64,000 nucleotides of DNA from Mesorhizobium sp. M1B.F.Ca.ET.045.04.1.1. GTDB taxonomy: Bacteria; Pseudomonadota; Alphaproteobacteria; Rhizobiales; Rhizobiaceae. Below are positions 33,494 through 43,731 of the stretch, piece by piece. Position numbers and translations under genes: made by a program. A model generated the notes under the pieces. That model made no database searches. It was not told the DNA's origin and saw only the letters and a list, made by a program, of their open reading frames with translations. The stretch is from positions 1,736,001-1,800,000 of the forward strand of contig NZ_CP034448.1 in NCBI RefSeq assembly GCF_003952465.1, written 5' to 3'. The stretch's first letter is position 1; each line of letters begins with the position of its first letter.

Positions 33494-34561
33494 TCAACCC
33501 GGCGCGAGCTCTGCATCCGGCACTTTGAGCTCGGGACATCTGCCGATGCCTTGGGTGTCGCCGGCGATGCGGCCTTCCACTGTCCTGGCCATCGCCTCCA
33601 GATCGATATCTTTGCCGGCGGCCTTCTCGATCGCGCCGATGACGAGGTCGGGTGCGATCCAGTCGGGCTTGTGGCCGAGATTACGGACCCAGACCAATTC
33701 GGCGCCGGGAATGTCGCGTTCGAGGCCGACGGAATGGATCGTGGCGTAGACAACCTTGTCGCGATCGCCGGAGATGACGACCGTCGGAGCCTTGATCTCG
33801 CGGTAGCCGGGCGAGGCCTCGCGCACATAATCATAGAGCTGCGCCACATCGATGGCATTGGCGCGGAAGGCGCGCGGCCTCAGCACCAGCGGGATCGAGG
33901 TATTCTCGACATAGCCGTCCGGCACCTTGTTCGGTGAGAAGACGCAGGCCGTGGCGCCGCCAAGCTGCAGCATGCCCGCAGGATGGGCCAGAGTCTCCGA
34001 AAACAGCCGACCGACAATCGGAGTCGCCGTCAGCCTGTAATACCAGGCGGTCGCGCCGCCCGGCCAGGGATGGCTGACAGGCGCGAGGAAGACGAGGCCG
34101 AGCGTCATTTCGGGATGCGTCCGCGCAAAGGCTGTCGTGATCGCGCCGCCGAAGGAATGGCCGACAATCACCGCCTTTTCGATGCCGAGGCGATCCATCA
34201 GCGCGGCGATGGTGTCGGCCTGCGCCGCCAGCGTTTCATTGTTGCCCGGTCCGCGTTCGGACCAGCCGAAGCCCGGCCGGTCGAGGAACAGCATCTCGGC
34301 GCGGCCGTCGAGCAGGGGCTTCAGCGGCAGCAACTGATCCTTGAGGTTGGCGCTGGCGCCATGGATGAAGACGATCGGCGGGAGTTCGGCGCCTGGGGCG
34401 GCTGGTATGTGGACGTAATGGATACGGGCGCCGTTAATGTCGGCGAATTCGCCGACCGGCGGGTTGCGGCGCTCGATCAGCCAGGCACTGGCACGGGTGA
34501 TGCCGGCAAGCGCAAAGACGAGCGCAATGAGGAAGAGAAATGCAGCGCAGATGAGGTTCAT
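33494..34561 (-). CDS. Membrane-anchored alpha/beta hydrolase
   Basis: 355 residues. One N-terminal transmembrane helix (about 3-27) precedes an alpha/beta-hydrolase domain (about 40-330). The oxyanion region is VFIHGASANLKDQ, the nucleophile elbow is GHSFGG, the acid is probably in VVISGDRDKVV and the base His in VRNLGHKPDW. Substrate unknown; the family includes esterases, lipases and dehalogenases. It is convergent with pyk across the MITE-like element. Confidence 0.86.
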   Translation of the reverse strand: MNLICAAFLFLIALVFALAGITRASAWLIERRNPPVGEFADINGARIHYVHIPAAPGAELPPIVFIHGASANLKDQLLPLKPLLDGRAEMLFLDRPGFGWSERGPGNNETLAAQADTIAALMDRLGIEKAVIVGHSFGGAITTAFARTHPEMTLGLVFLAPVSHPWPGGATAWYYRLTATPIVGRLFSETLAHPAGMLQLGGATACVFSPNKVPDGYVENTSIPLVLRPRAFRANAIDVAQLYDYVREASPGYREIKAPTVVISGDRDKVVYATIHSVGLERDIPGAELVWVRNLGHKPDWIAPDLVIGAIEKAAGKDIDLEAMARTVEGRIAGDTQGIGRCPELKVPDAELAPG

Positions 34562-34594
34562 GCGGAGGAATACGGAAGTGGCGGGAAGTTAGTT

Positions 34595-34669
<75 letters not shown>

Positions 34670-34670
<1 letters not shown>

Positions 34671-35284
34671 CAAATCCCTTCGCCGGCCAGCTCTTCCGAA
34701 AGCGTCGAGACCTGATCCTGGGCGCTGCGCATCATCGGATAGATGGTAAGCACTTTCTGCCAGGCTTCCAGCGCCGACTGCTTATGGCCGGTCTCGGCCA
34801 TGATCTGCGCCAAGCCGGAAAGGGCGCCGAAATGGCGGGGCTCGAGCTGCAGGGTGTGGTCGATGTCAGCCATCGACTTCCCATAGTTCTTCATCAGGAA
34901 ATGCACCGTGGCGCGGCGGTTCCAGCCCTCGGCATAATCGGGCTGCAGGGTCACGACCTGGTCGAGGAAATCGAGCGCGACGTCAAATTTCTGGTCTTCC
35001 GTCGCCTTTTGCGCCCATTGCATCATCAGGTCGATCGAGGCGCTGCCGGACTGGCTCCACTCATTCCAGATGCGGCCGGCGATGCGTTCGGCGGCCTTTT
35101 CGTTGCGCTCGCGTCTGAGATCGCCAAAGAGCTGGTCGAGCCGTCCCTGCCTGGTCGAGGCGACCGGGGGCGGTGTGATGGCGGGCGGCGTCGCGGCGGG
35201 CGGCTTGGCCTGATCCTGCGCCGAGGCTGGCAAAGCCGTGCCGGAAAGGACGAAGGCGGTGAAAAATGCAAAAAGAATCCGCAT
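34670..35284 (-). CDS. Periplasmic TPR-repeat protein
   Basis: 204 residues. A signal peptide (about 1-22, ending ASAQ) and a Pro/Ala-rich linker (about 24-42) precede a helical region. At least two TPR units are visible: VALDFLDQVVTLQPDYAEGWNRRATVHFLMKNYGKSMADIDHTLQLEPRH and the unit after it. TPR modules mediate protein contacts; the partner is unknown. Single gene between an inverted 7-mer block and rpmJ. Confidence 0.85.
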
Positions 35285-35383
35285 GTCCGGAATCTAGTCC
35301 CGGACGGCGGATCGTCAAAATGATTTTAACGTGAGAGGCCGGCGAACCGGCAGTCGACATCAGCGGGCGCGGCGACCTTGTTT

Positions 35384-35436
35384 TTATGCATGTCGTTGTC
35401 CCAAAACCGCTGCGCACTTTTGGGCGGCATGCATTA
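35384..35436. repeat. Single-hairpin repeat, S family short copy
   Basis: GCATGTCGTTGTCCCAAAAC pairs with the CACTTTTGGGCGGCATGC half. It equals the second hairpin of the copies at 6419 and 30207 and lies just after the rpmJ stop on the minus strand. Confidence 0.8.
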
Positions 35437-35451
35437 AGCCGCGCGCAAGCG

Positions 35452-35577
35452 TCAGCCCTGGCGCGCCTTGTAGCGCGGAGCGGTCTTGTTGATGATGTAG
35501 ATGCGTCCCTTGCGGCGAACCAGCCGGTTGTCGCGGTGACGCGCCTTGAGCGCCTTGAGCGAATTCTTGATCTTCAT
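35452..35577 (-). CDS. rpmJ: 50S ribosomal protein L36
   Basis: 41 residues ([20 protein letters not shown] start, [10 protein letters not shown] end), the long L36 form found in alphaproteobacteria that lacks the zinc-binding cysteines. It sits alone, away from the main ribosomal operons, as is usual for this form. The leader (35580-35650) contains GGCGCGC...GCGCGCC and CGGCCCGGGACCGGGCC-type hairpins that may act in attenuation. Confidence 0.93.
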   Translation of the reverse strand: MKIKNSLKALKARHRDNRLVRRKGRIYIINKTAPRYKARQG

Positions 35578-35820
35578 GGTCTTGCCTGTTCGGTCGGGGC
35601 CCGGTCCCGGGCCGAATTTTAAAGGCGCGCCCGGAAAAGCGCGCCTCTGAACTTGCGTGGCTCATAAACGAGGAGCCTTGCCCCTGTCAACCGCAAGCGC
35701 GCAACTCTGATACCGCAACTGGGCGCGCTCATCGAACATTCGCCATCCGGATCGCGCCGCATTGCGCGACTCAAGAGCGGCTGGAATGCTGGGCCGACGC
35801 AAAGCGATTGGAGATCCAGC

Positions 35821-36243
35821 ATGCGCCGTCTCTTTCTGTCAGCCAGCCTCGTCCTCCTGGCGACCGCTGCAGCGGCCTGGGCACAAGAATGCGACCGCAG
35901 CGACGACAGCCAGTCGATGATGACCATTTGCGCCAACACCGACTATGAGGCGGCCGATGCCAAGCTCAATGCCGCCTACAAGAATCTCGTCGGCGACAAT
36001 GACGAGAAGGCCAACAAGCTGCTGCAGACGGCGCAGCGCGCCTGGATCGCCTTCCGCGATGCCGAATGCGCCTATTCGGCCGCCGACAGCGCGGGTGGCT
36101 CCATCCATCCGATGGAGGTTTCACAGTGCCTGACGGAGCTGACCAACGAGCGCACCAAGCAGCTCACCTCAGGCCCCAATTGCCAGGACGGCGATCCGAG
36201 CTGCGCCAGCCCGGACGAGGACGAAGACCAGGACATGCAATAG
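35821..36243 (+). CDS. DUF1311 / LprI-like exported protein
   Basis: 140 residues. A signal peptide (1-21, ending AWAQ) precedes a DUF1311 domain at about 24-115 (CANTDYEAADAKLNAAYKNLV, AQRAWIAFRDAECAYSAA, CLTELTNERTKQL). The family includes the lysozyme inhibitor LprI and many small periplasmic proteins. An acidic tail (DEDEDQDMQ) closes it. Four or more cysteines suggest disulphides. Convergent with purK, 11 bases apart. Confidence 0.86.
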   Translation: MRRLFLSASLVLLATAAAAWAQECDRSDDSQSMMTICANTDYEAADAKLNAAYKNLVGDNDEKANKLLQTAQRAWIAFRDAECAYSAADSAGGSIHPMEVSQCLTELTNERTKQLTSGPNCQDGDPSCASPDEDEDQDMQ

Positions 36244-36254
36244 GCGCGGCGCGA

Positions 36255-37331
36255 TTAGCTCCTGCGGCTGATCCGCGTGAAATGGCCCATCTTGCGGCCG
36301 GGCCGCGACTCGGTCTTGCCGTAGAGATGCAGCATCAGGTCTGGCTCGGCGAGCAGCGCCGGCACCTTCAGCATGTCGTCGCCGATCAGGTTTTCCATCT
36401 CGCAGTCGGAATGACGTGCGGGCGAGCCCAGCGGCAAGCCGGCGACGGCGCGGACATGCTGCTCGAATTGCGAGACTATGCAGGCGGCTTCCGTCCAGTG
36501 GCCGGAATTGTGGACACGCGGCGCCAGCTCGTTGGCGAGCAGCGCGCCGTCGGCAAGCACGAAGAACTCGACGCCGATGACGCCGACATAGTCGAGCGCC
36601 GCGAGGATTTTCGCCACCGCCTCCTTCGCTGCCGCGGCGGTTTCCGGCTTGATCGTGGCCGGTACGGTCGAGCTGCGCAGGATGCCTTCCCGATGAACGT
36701 TCTCCGCTGGATCGTAGGCGGCGATGCTTCCGTCAAGCCCTCGCGCGGCAATCACCGAAATCTCGCGCTCGAAGGCGACGAGCGATTCGAGGATCAGCGG
36801 CACATTGCCCATCGCCTCGCAGGTGCCGGCAAAGCCGCCCGTCTCCATGTTGCGGAAGATGCGCTGCCCCTTGCCGTCATAGCCCAGGCGGCGCGTCTTC
36901 AGCACGCCGCTGCCGCTGAACTTTTTCAGCGCCACGGTGAGCTGATCGTCATTGTCGATTGGGCAGAATTCCGCCGTCGGAATGCCGATGCCGTTTAAGA
37001 AACTCTTCTCGGTCACGCGATCCTGCGCAACCTCGAGCGCGCGGGCCGGCGGATGGACGGGAACGCGCGCGGCGAGCGTCTCCGCCGCCGCAACCGGGAC
37101 ATTCTCGAACTCGTAGGTGACGACGGCGCTGGCGCTGGCCAGTTCGGCAAGCGCTGCCGGATCGTCAAAGGCGGCGACGATCTGCCGGTTGGCGACGTGC
37201 GCCGCCGGGCAATCGGCCTGCGGCTCCAGCACGATCGTGCGATAACCAAGTCGGGCGGCCGCCATCGCCAGCATGCGGCCGAGTTGGCCGCCGCCGATGA
37301 TGCCGATGGTCGATCCGATGGGCAGGCTCAC
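36255..37331 (-). CDS. purK: N5-carboxyaminoimidazole ribonucleotide synthase
   Basis: 358 residues, ATP-grasp enzyme. N-terminal [20 protein letters not shown] binds substrate. The ATP-grasp core carries [14 protein letters not shown] and [12 protein letters not shown], and the C-terminal part has [17 protein letters not shown]. It carboxylates aminoimidazole ribonucleotide with ATP and bicarbonate in purine synthesis. It overlaps purE by ATGA and must be translated with it. Confidence 0.96.
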   Translation of the reverse strand: MSLPIGSTIGIIGGGQLGRMLAMAAARLGYRTIVLEPQADCPAAHVANRQIVAAFDDPAALAELASASAVVTYEFENVPVAAAETLAARVPVHPPARALEVAQDRVTEKSFLNGIGIPTAEFCPIDNDDQLTVALKKFSGSGVLKTRRLGYDGKGQRIFRNMETGGFAGTCEAMGNVPLILESLVAFEREISVIAARGLDGSIAAYDPAENVHREGILRSSTVPATIKPETAAAAKEAVAKILAALDYVGVIGVEFFVLADGALLANELAPRVHNSGHWTEAACIVSQFEQHVRAVAGLPLGSPARHSDCEMENLIGDDMLKVPALLAEPDLMLHLYGKTESRPGRKMGHFTRISRRS

Positions 37332-37846
37332 GGCGTATCCGCCGGCTCGCTGGCGACCTTGGCGGTCTGAGCCGCGCGCCAGGCGTCGAGCCGGGCGGCG
37401 AGCCTTTCGTCGTTCAGCGCCAACACGGCGGCGGCGAGAAGCGCCGCATTGGCCGCACCCGCCTTGCCGATGGCCAGCGTACCGACCGGAATGCCGGCCG
37501 GCATCTGCACGATGGAAAGCAGCGAATCCTGGCCGGACAGCGCCTTGGATTCGACCGGAACGCCGAAAACCGGCAGCGGCGTCATCGCCGCCGTCATGCC
37601 GGGCAGGTGCGCGGCGCCGCCGGCGCCGGCGATGATCACCTTGTAGCCGGCAGCCTTGGCGCCCTTGGCGAATTCATAGAGGCGGTCGGGCGTGCGGTGC
37701 GCCGAGACGATCAGCCGCCTGTGCGGAATGCCCAGCGCGTCCAGCGTTTCGGCCGCCTGGCGCATCGTCGCCCAGTCGGACTGGCTGCCCATGATGATGG
37801 CGACGTCGGCACGCTGATCGGTCAAGGTTTTCGCTCCCGGCGGCAA
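37328..37846 (-). CDS. purE: N5-carboxyaminoimidazole ribonucleotide mutase
   Basis: 172 residues. The PurE signature lies in [20 protein letters not shown] and [17 protein letters not shown], then [27 protein letters not shown]. It moves the carboxyl group of N5-CAIR to give CAIR, the step after PurK. First gene of purEK. An internal start a few codons in is possible. Confidence 0.96.
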   Translation of the reverse strand: MPPGAKTLTDQRADVAIIMGSQSDWATMRQAAETLDALGIPHRRLIVSAHRTPDRLYEFAKGAKAAGYKVIIAGAGGAAHLPGMTAAMTPLPVFGVPVESKALSGQDSLLSIVQMPAGIPVGTLAIGKAGAANAALLAAAVLALNDERLAARLDAWRAAQTAKVASEPADTP

Positions 37847-37919
37847 AGGCGCGCCTTAGCGGAAAACGCCAGGAGCCGCAAGGATTCGGTTTGGGCCCGA
37901 TCGATGCTCCGGCAGACGT

Positions 37920-38669
37920 CTATCGCCACCCGCCAGAGGCGGCAATGCGCTCGCCGGTCAGCCACGACGCGTCATCGGAAGCGAGAAAGACCGCAATTCT
38001 GGCGACATCCTCGGGCTGGCCGAAACGGCCGAGCGGGGTCTTCGCAATGATTTCCTTTTCGAACTCGCTGCCTACGACGCCGACCCGTTTCAGCCCCTCG
38101 GTGTCGACGCCGCCCGGAGCTATTGCGTTGACGCGGATGTTGCGAACCCCGAGTTCCCGGGACATCGACAGCGTGATCGAATCCACCGCGCTCTTGGTTG
38201 CGGCATAGATGAGCGAATTGGGTTGCGGGTTCTGGCTGGCTATCGAGCTGATGTTGATGACACTGCCGCCCGCTGGGCCGAAATGTTTCGCTGCTTCCTG
38301 GATGGTCAGGATCGTACCCAGCACATTGGTGTCAAACTGGCGGTGGAACTCAGCTTCGGTTACGGCCTCCAGGGGCTCGAACTCGAACACGCCTGCATTG
38401 TTGACCAGTATGTCGATGGTGCCGAAGGACGACTTCGCCGCCTCAAACAGACGGCGCACGTCGTCGCCCAGCGAGACGTCGCCCTGGATGGCTATCGCCC
38501 GGCCGCCGCCTTCTTTGATCTCGGCAACGATGCGGTCAGCACCTTCCTTGGAAGTGGCGTAGTTGACGACCACGGCAGCGCCGGCTGCCGCCAATCCTCT
38601 GGCGATGGCGGCGCCGATGCCTTTCGAAGCGCCGGTAACGATTGCGACCTTTTCGGCCAGTCTGCTCAT
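37920..38669 (-). CDS. SDR-family oxidoreductase (FabG-like)
   Basis: 249 residues. Cofactor motif TGASKGIG, NNAG, and catalytic Ser/Tyr/Lys in SSIASQNPQPNSLIYAATK; the end WLTGERIAASGGWR is typical of classical SDRs. I start at 38669 (GGAGAG site) rather than the upstream ATG at 38777, which overlaps the divergent LysR gene. Substrate unknown; this group includes FabG-like ketoreductases and xenobiotic carbonyl reductases. Probably controlled by the divergent LysR regulator. Confidence 0.9.
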   Translation of the reverse strand: MSRLAEKVAIVTGASKGIGAAIARGLAAAGAAVVVNYATSKEGADRIVAEIKEGGGRAIAIQGDVSLGDDVRRLFEAAKSSFGTIDILVNNAGVFEFEPLEAVTEAEFHRQFDTNVLGTILTIQEAAKHFGPAGGSVINISSIASQNPQPNSLIYAATKSAVDSITLSMSRELGVRNIRVNAIAPGGVDTEGLKRVGVVGSEFEKEIIAKTPLGRFGQPEDVARIAVFLASDDASWLTGERIAASGGWR

Positions 38670-38767
38670 CAAATCTCTCCTTGTGTTGATGATGAGCCGT
38701 ATCTGGTGATGATCGGAAGGCGTATTAGGATCAGCCGGATCATTTCTTTCGTGCCTGGAATTCTGGA

Positions 38768-39661
38768 ATGACGACAATCCTCGAAAAGACCGCCGGTCTT
38801 GTCGCCTTCGTTCGTACAGTCGATGCCGGTTCCTTTCACGCTGCCAGCCGACTACTCGGCTCCAGCCCGTCGGCAGTATCGAAAAGCGTGGCGCGGCTGG
38901 AACGGCGGCTGGGCGTGCGATTGGTCCAACGCTCGACGCGCCGCCTCGGCCTGACCAGCGAAGGCATCGCTTATTACGAGCGGGTCGCGCCTCTGCTAAG
39001 GGCGCTCGACGATGCTGAAGATATCGTCCAGATGGCCGATACGGCCCGGGGCCTGCTGCGAGTCACCGCACCCCTCGAGCTCGGGCGCGGCCTGATCGCC
39101 TCTTGGGCGCAGCTCTTTCTTTCGCAACATAGCGAGCTGAAACTAGAGCTCAGCGTCACCGACCGCCATGCCGACCTGATCCGCGAGGGCTACGACATGG
39201 CGGTGCGAATAGGCGACCTGTCCGACACCGGTCTTGTCGCCCGCAGGATCGCCAATCTGCCGGTCGTGCTGGTTGCCGCGCCCGTCTATATAGAGCGGCG
39301 AGGCCAACCGGCCTCTATCGATGCACTGCAGGACCACGACTTTATCCGCCACCAGATGGCAGGGAGGCCCTATCCCGTCGTTTTCGCGAATGGCACACAG
39401 ATCGTGCCGAACGGGCGCTTGGATACCGACGACGGCGGCGCCATCCGGCAGGCGGCGCTTGCCGGAGCCGGCATCGCTCATCTGATGCAGTTTGCGGTGC
39501 AGGATGATCTCGATGCCGGTCGCCTGGTTCGCATCTTGCCCCAGGCGGCGATGCCGACCATGCCGGTCCATATCGTGCACGCGTTCGGGCGGCAGCTGCC
39601 GGTCCGGGCCCGCCTGTTCGTTGATTTCCTCGCAGGCCGGATGGCTGCACTGTCGAGGTAG
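38768..39661 (+). CDS. LysR-family transcriptional regulator
   Basis: 297 residues. HTH at about 8-66 (GLVAFVRTVDAGSFHAASRLLGSSPSAVSKSVARLERRLGVRL). The effector domain spans about 90-290, resembling the CrgA-like group (DMAVRIGDLSDTGLVARRIANLPVVLVAAPVY). It is divergent from an SDR gene 98 bases away, the likely target. Its 3' end abuts the inverted R-family repeat. Confidence 0.9.
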   Translation: MTTILEKTAGLVAFVRTVDAGSFHAASRLLGSSPSAVSKSVARLERRLGVRLVQRSTRRLGLTSEGIAYYERVAPLLRALDDAEDIVQMADTARGLLRVTAPLELGRGLIASWAQLFLSQHSELKLELSVTDRHADLIREGYDMAVRIGDLSDTGLVARRIANLPVVLVAAPVYIERRGQPASIDALQDHDFIRHQMAGRPYPVVFANGTQIVPNGRLDTDDGGAIRQAALAGAGIAHLMQFAVQDDLDAGRLVRILPQAAMPTMPVHIVHAFGRQLPVRARLFVDFLAGRMAALSR

Positions 39662-39675
39662 TTGCAGGCCGGTGC

Positions 39676-39792
39676 TAGAGCCGGATGATTTCAGGTCGAA
39701 CCGACCTGAAATCTGAATCCGGCTCTAAATCAAAGAGATAGAGCATGATGTCGCCCGAAAACCGCTTCACACTTTTCGGCATCATGCTCTAG
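39676..39792. repeat. Two-hairpin palindromic element, R family copy 2
   Basis: The same two hairpins as at 27837-27949 but inverted: TAGAGCCGGATGATTTCAGG...CCGGCTCTA (39676-39727), then TAGAGCATGATGTCGCCCG...CATCATGCTCTA (39739-39792). It lies between convergent genes and ends at the stop codon of the PLP-enzyme gene. Confidence 0.88.
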
Positions 39793-40994
39793 TCCGGCCA
39801 GCGCAGTGCGCCCGCCGAATCCTTGCGTGCCGCCTTCATTGCATCCGCCGGTCGCTCCTTCGCGGTCAGCACGGCGCGCAGCCGCTCGGCGACGATCTCC
39901 GCCTCGCCGGGATGGAGGTTGCACGGGTCGAGGAAAAAGTGGCCGCGCTCGACCTCGTGGTTGCGCACGATGACGGGCGGCGAACCGGCAGCCAAGACGG
40001 AAGCGAGGCCGGCGGCGGTGAAGCGGCTTTCCGGGCGCACGAAGACCTGCAGGCGATCGAGCGGGTTCGCGGTCGGATCGGGAATGATCTCAGCGCCGAT
40101 GCCCGGAATGCCCTGCAGCGCGTCCTTCCACAGATTGAGCGCCGCTTCCTCGCGCCTGCGGATACCGGCATGGTCGCGCTTCTCCCAGGCCTCGAGCGCC
40201 GCCATCGTGCCGGCGATGCTTTCCTTGCCGACCTTCATGGCGCGGGCGACGCCGCGGTTCTGCAGATAGGCGGCGCGCACCAGGTCCTTGCGGCCGGTGA
40301 CGATGCCGCTGGTCGGGCCGCTGAGGAATTTATGGCCGCTGTAGACGACGATGTCGGCGCCGCGCGCCAGGAAGCTGCGCAGATCATATTCCGAGGCGGC
40401 GTCGACGATCACCGGAATGTTTTTGGCGTGACAAATCTCGCAGAACTCCTCCAGCGAAAGCATGCCGTACTGCACGGTGTGGTGCGCGACGACGTAGAGC
40501 GCTGCCGCCGTGCGCTCGTTGATCGCCTCGCGTACGTGATAATCCTGCGTGACGCTGACGGTGCCGGCGGGGATCACCTTGGCGCCGGCCACCCTGATCG
40601 ACTGGTCGATCGGCGCGCCGTAATTGACGATATGGCCGAGCTGGATCACCACCTCCGACTTCAGGCCTTCGGTGTCGTCCGGCAGCCGTTCGACCGCGAG
40701 AAGGTTCGTACCAGTCATCGCGCCGGCGATTGCCATGGTGATGCCTGAGGCGCAGCAGGCGGTGATGAAGCCGGCCTCGCCGCCGGTGAGACGCGCCACG
40801 ACCGCGCTCGCAGCGCGCTGCAGATCGTCCATATCCACCCATTGCGAGGCGATCTCGGCCATGGCGCTGATTGCTTCCGGAACGATGATCGAGGCGCCGA
40901 GCGATGTCATCGTGCCGGAGACGTTGATGATCGGCCGCAAGCCCAGCCTTTCGTGGATCGTGGTGTTCGAGCCGGTGTCGGAATAGGTCTTCAT
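39789..40994 (-). CDS. SelA-fold PLP-dependent lyase/transferase (DgaE-like), catabolic
   Basis: 401 residues from 40994 (GGAG ahead); an ATG 5 codons upstream is possible. The fold is that of SelA/Dga[23 protein letters not shown] at the N-terminus, [33 protein letters not shown], and the PLP lysine in [17 protein letters not shown]. True SelA is excluded by the absence of sel genes and the transport context. DgaE converts D-glucosaminate-6-phosphate by elimination. Here a related elimination on an imported amino compound, with RidA clearing the enamine product, is inferred. Last gene of the locus; the stop lies in a palindromic repeat. Confidence 0.78.
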   Translation of the reverse strand: MKTYSDTGSNTTIHERLGLRPIINVSGTMTSLGASIIVPEAISAMAEIASQWVDMDDLQRAASAVVARLTGGEAGFITACCASGITMAIAGAMTGTNLLAVERLPDDTEGLKSEVVIQLGHIVNYGAPIDQSIRVAGAKVIPAGTVSVTQDYHVREAINERTAAALYVVAHHTVQYGMLSLEEFCEICHAKNIPVIVDAASEYDLRSFLARGADIVVYSGHKFLSGPTSGIVTGRKDLVRAAYLQNRGVARAMKVGKESIAGTMAALEAWEKRDHAGIRRREEAALNLWKDALQGIPGIGAEIIPDPTANPLDRLQVFVRPESRFTAAGLASVLAAGSPPVIVRNHEVERGHFFLDPCNLHPGEAEIVAERLRAVLTAKERPADAMKAARKDSAGALRWPD

Positions 40995-41014
40995 TTGAGT
41001 GGACTCCATGAAAG

Positions 41015-41476
41015 TCAGGCGGCGATCTCGACGACCGCTTCGATTTCGACGGTGATGTTTCCAGGGAGCGAGCCGACGCCGATCGCCGAGCGCGCATGGC
41101 CGCCGATCTTGTCGAAGACGTCGGCGAAGAGGTCGGAGCAGCCGTTGACCACTTTGGGGTGGTCGCCGAAGGTCGGCGTCGCGTTGACGAAGCCGAGCAG
41201 CTTGACGACACGCACGATGCGGCCGAGGTCGCCCGCCGCCGCATGCATGACGGCAAGCAGGTTGAGGCCGGTGAGGCGGGCATGCTCATAGGCCTGCTCG
41301 ACGGTCACGTCCTCACCGACCTTGCCGGTGCAGAGCGTGCCGTCGGCGCGCAGCGGCCCCTGGCCTGACAGGAAGATCAGCCGGCCGCTTTCGGCATGAG
41401 TGACGAAGTTGGCGATGGGCGTCGGCGGCTCGGGCAGCGTCAGGCCGAGTTCGGCGAGCCGGGTATAAGGCGTCAT
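41015..41476 (-). CDS. RidA-family enamine/imine deaminase
   Basis: 153 residues, YjgF/YER057c/UK114 superfamily, of the longer RidA subgroup. Visible motifs are [54 protein letters not shown] and [26 protein letters not shown], with the binding-site Arg and Glu in the last. RidA proteins hydrolyse reactive 2-aminoacrylate-like enamines. It sits 20 bases before the PLP-enzyme gene, fitting a two-step deamination. Confidence 0.88.
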   Translation of the reverse strand: MTPYTRLAELGLTLPEPPTPIANFVTHAESGRLIFLSGQGPLRADGTLCTGKVGEDVTVEQAYEHARLTGLNLLAVMHAAAGDLGRIVRVVKLLGFVNATPTFGDHPKVVNGCSDLFADVFDKIGGHARSAIGVGSLPGNITVEIEAVVEIAA

Positions 41477-41544
41477 GGAAGAAGGCTCCCTAGGACGGCT
41501 TCAGCCATCCGTTGTCGACATTGGATGGCGCCAGCCATCCGATT

Positions 41545-42339
41545 TCAAAAATGCGAGGCGCGAAAGCGCGCCAGAAAGGTGCGGAGGCGTTCGTTGGTGG
41601 TCTCCGCGGCGAGAACCTCTTTCGGGGGCCCTACGGCGCTGACGCCGCCATCGGCCATAAAGACGATGCGGCTCGACGCATCGCGGGCGAAGGCCATTTC
41701 ATGCGTGACCATCACCATGGTCATGCCGTCTTCGGCAAGGCTCTTCACCACGGCCAGCACTTCGCCGACGAGTTCGGGGTCGAGCGCCGAGGTGATCTCG
41801 TCGAGCAGCAGGATCTTCGGCTCCATGGCGACGGCGCGGGCAATGCCGACACGCTGCTGCTGGCCGCCGGAAAGCTCCGCCGGCAGGCTGTCGGCCTTGT
41901 GGGCGAGGCCGACGCGTCCGAGCCAATGCTCGGCGATCGAGCGCGCTTCCGCACTGCTCTTGCCGCGCACCTTGGTGAGGCCGAGCATGATGTTGCCAGC
42001 CGCGGTCAGATGCGGGAACAGGTTGAAGCTCTGAAACACCATGCCGGTCTCGGCGCGCATGGCGGCCAGGTCGCGCTCGCTGCGCCGCTGGCGCGCACCG
42101 CCGTCGCGGAAGCCCACCTCCTTGCCGTCGATACGGATCGAGCCGCTGTCGTAACTTTCGAGGAAGTTGACGCAGCGCAGCAGCGTGGTCTTGCCGCTGC
42201 CGGACGGGCCGATGACGGTGACGACCTGGCCCTTCGCCACCTTGAGGCTGACCGAACGCAGCACCTCGACGGAGCCGAAGGATTTCGAGACCTCGGCAAT
42301 GTCGAGAAGCGCTGGCATGTCATTGGAACTGGTGGCCAT
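41545..42339 (-). CDS. Polar amino-acid ABC transporter ATP-binding protein
   Basis: 264 residues from the ATG at 42339, 4 bases after the upstream permease stop; ATG 42318 is an alternative. Walker A GPSGSGKTT, Q-loop VFQSFNLFPH, signature LSGGQQQRV, Walker B ILLLDEITSALD and H-loop MVTHE are intact. GlnQ-type importer ATPase. In place of the usual DEP the Walker B reads DEI, a variant seen in this family. Confidence 0.92.
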   Translation of the reverse strand: MATSSNDMPALLDIAEVSKSFGSVEVLRSVSLKVAKGQVVTVIGPSGSGKTTLLRCVNFLESYDSGSIRIDGKEVGFRDGGARQRRSERDLAAMRAETGMVFQSFNLFPHLTAAGNIMLGLTKVRGKSSAEARSIAEHWLGRVGLAHKADSLPAELSGGQQQRVGIARAVAMEPKILLLDEITSALDPELVGEVLAVVKSLAEDGMTMVMVTHEMAFARDASSRIVFMADGGVSAVGPPKEVLAAETTNERLRTFLARFRASHF

Positions 42340-42343
42340 AGTG

Positions 42344-42994
42344 CTATTCCCGGATGAAGGCGAAGCGCCGCTCGAGCCGGCGGCTGGCGAGCGAAAGCGC
42401 GTAATTGACGGCGAAATAGAGAAGGGCGCCGAGGATATAGAGCGGCATCGCCTCATAGGTGCGGCCGATGACCTGGTTGATGGCCTGCATCAGATCGGTG
42501 ATGCCGAGCAGCGAGACCAGCGCGCTGCCCTTCACCGCGTCGGTGACGCCGTTGATCCAGGGCGGCAGGAAGCGGCGGAAAGCCTGCGGAAAGATGACGT
42601 AGGCGAGCCGCTGGCGGAAGGTCAGGCCGATCGCCATCGCCGCTTCGGACTGGCCCTTTGGAATGGAAGCGACCGCACCGCGCAGATATTCGACGACCTG
42701 CGCGGTCTTGAACAGAGTGAGCGCCAGCACCGCGGCCCAGAAGGACTGGAGATGCACGCCGACCGCCGGCAGGCCGTAATAAACGAAGAAGATCAGCACC
42801 AGGATCGGGATGCCGCGAATGGTATCGCTGAAGATGCGCACCGCCCAGCGCAGCGGCGCCGGTCCGTAGACGAGGCCGACCCCGAGAATGACGCCGGCAA
42901 TCAGCGACAGCACCACGACCAGCAAGGACACCCAGAGCGTCAGCGCGAAACCCTCGGCGAGGAACGGCAGGGCATAAGCGATCTGGCCAAGCAT
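42344..42994 (-). CDS. Polar amino-acid ABC transporter permease 1
   Basis: 216 residues starting MLGQIAYALPFLAEGFALTL. HisM/GlnP-type permease: several TM helices and the EAA loop GAVASIPKGQSEAAMAIGLTFRQRLAYVIFPQAFR. The start overlaps the preceding permease stop by one base (TGATG). The two permeases probably form a heterodimer. Confidence 0.9.
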   Translation of the reverse strand: MLGQIAYALPFLAEGFALTLWVSLLVVVLSLIAGVILGVGLVYGPAPLRWAVRIFSDTIRGIPILVLIFFVYYGLPAVGVHLQSFWAAVLALTLFKTAQVVEYLRGAVASIPKGQSEAAMAIGLTFRQRLAYVIFPQAFRRFLPPWINGVTDAVKGSALVSLLGITDLMQAINQVIGRTYEAMPLYILGALLYFAVNYALSLASRRLERRFAFIRE

Positions 42995-43659
42995 CAGTGC
43001 GCCGTCCTGTACCAGCGCTCGACCAGCCGCAGTGCGAAGAGCAGGGCGTAGCCAGTGACAAGATACATCGCAGTGACGACGAGATAGACCTCGACGATGC
43101 GGAAGGTGTTGAAGTTGATCCACTGCGCGCCATAGGTCAGCTCCGGCACCGAGATGACGGACGCGACCGAGGTGTCCTTGAACAGCGAGATGAAGGTGTT
43201 GGAGAGCGCCGGCAGCGTGATGCGCATCATCGTCGGCAGGCGCACATGGATAAGCCGCTGCCAGGGGGTGAGGCCGATCGCCTTGCCGGCGTCGATCTGG
43301 CCGCGCGGCACGGCCTCGAGACCGGAGCGAAACACCTCGACCAGATAGGCGCCGCTGTAGAGCGCAAGCGTCGCAACGAATGAGGTCTGCGCGCTGTAGG
43401 CGACGTCGATGACGGTCGGCAGGCCGTAGAAGACCAGATAGACAAGCAGGATCAGCGGCACGTTGCGGATGAATTCGACGTAAGCCGCGATGATGGCGCG
43501 CGCGACGCGCCCGGCCGAGACGTACCAGACCGCCAGCACCAGGCCGATGACGATGCCGATGGCGATCGAGATCAAGGCAAGCTCGAGGCTGAGCAGCAGG
43601 CCGCCCGAAAGCTTGTCGAAATGCCGCCAGATCAGGTTGAAATTGAGCGTGTAGCCCAT
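42994..43659 (-). CDS. Polar amino-acid ABC transporter permease 2
   Basis: 221 residues. Same family: EAA loop SGLEAVPRGQIDAGKAIGLTPWQRLIHVRLP, with LSNTFISLFKDTSVASVISVPEL downstream of it. First of the two permease genes. A 124-base spacer with a stem-loop separates it from the binding-protein gene. Confidence 0.9.
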   Translation of the reverse strand: MGYTLNFNLIWRHFDKLSGGLLLSLELALISIAIGIVIGLVLAVWYVSAGRVARAIIAAYVEFIRNVPLILLVYLVFYGLPTVIDVAYSAQTSFVATLALYSGAYLVEVFRSGLEAVPRGQIDAGKAIGLTPWQRLIHVRLPTMMRITLPALSNTFISLFKDTSVASVISVPELTYGAQWINFNTFRIVEVYLVVTAMYLVTGYALLFALRLVERWYRTAH

Positions 43660-43731
43660 GCGTCCATCTCAATGGCCCGCGGTGACGAACACAGCATTCG
43701 TCCTCCGCGTGGCCCGTGTCGAGGAGAAACA

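Noticed and set aside
39789-40994. Selenocysteine synthase SelA
   Set aside because: No selB, selC or selD nearby, and the operon is catabolic. The fold is shared with DgaE-type lyases.
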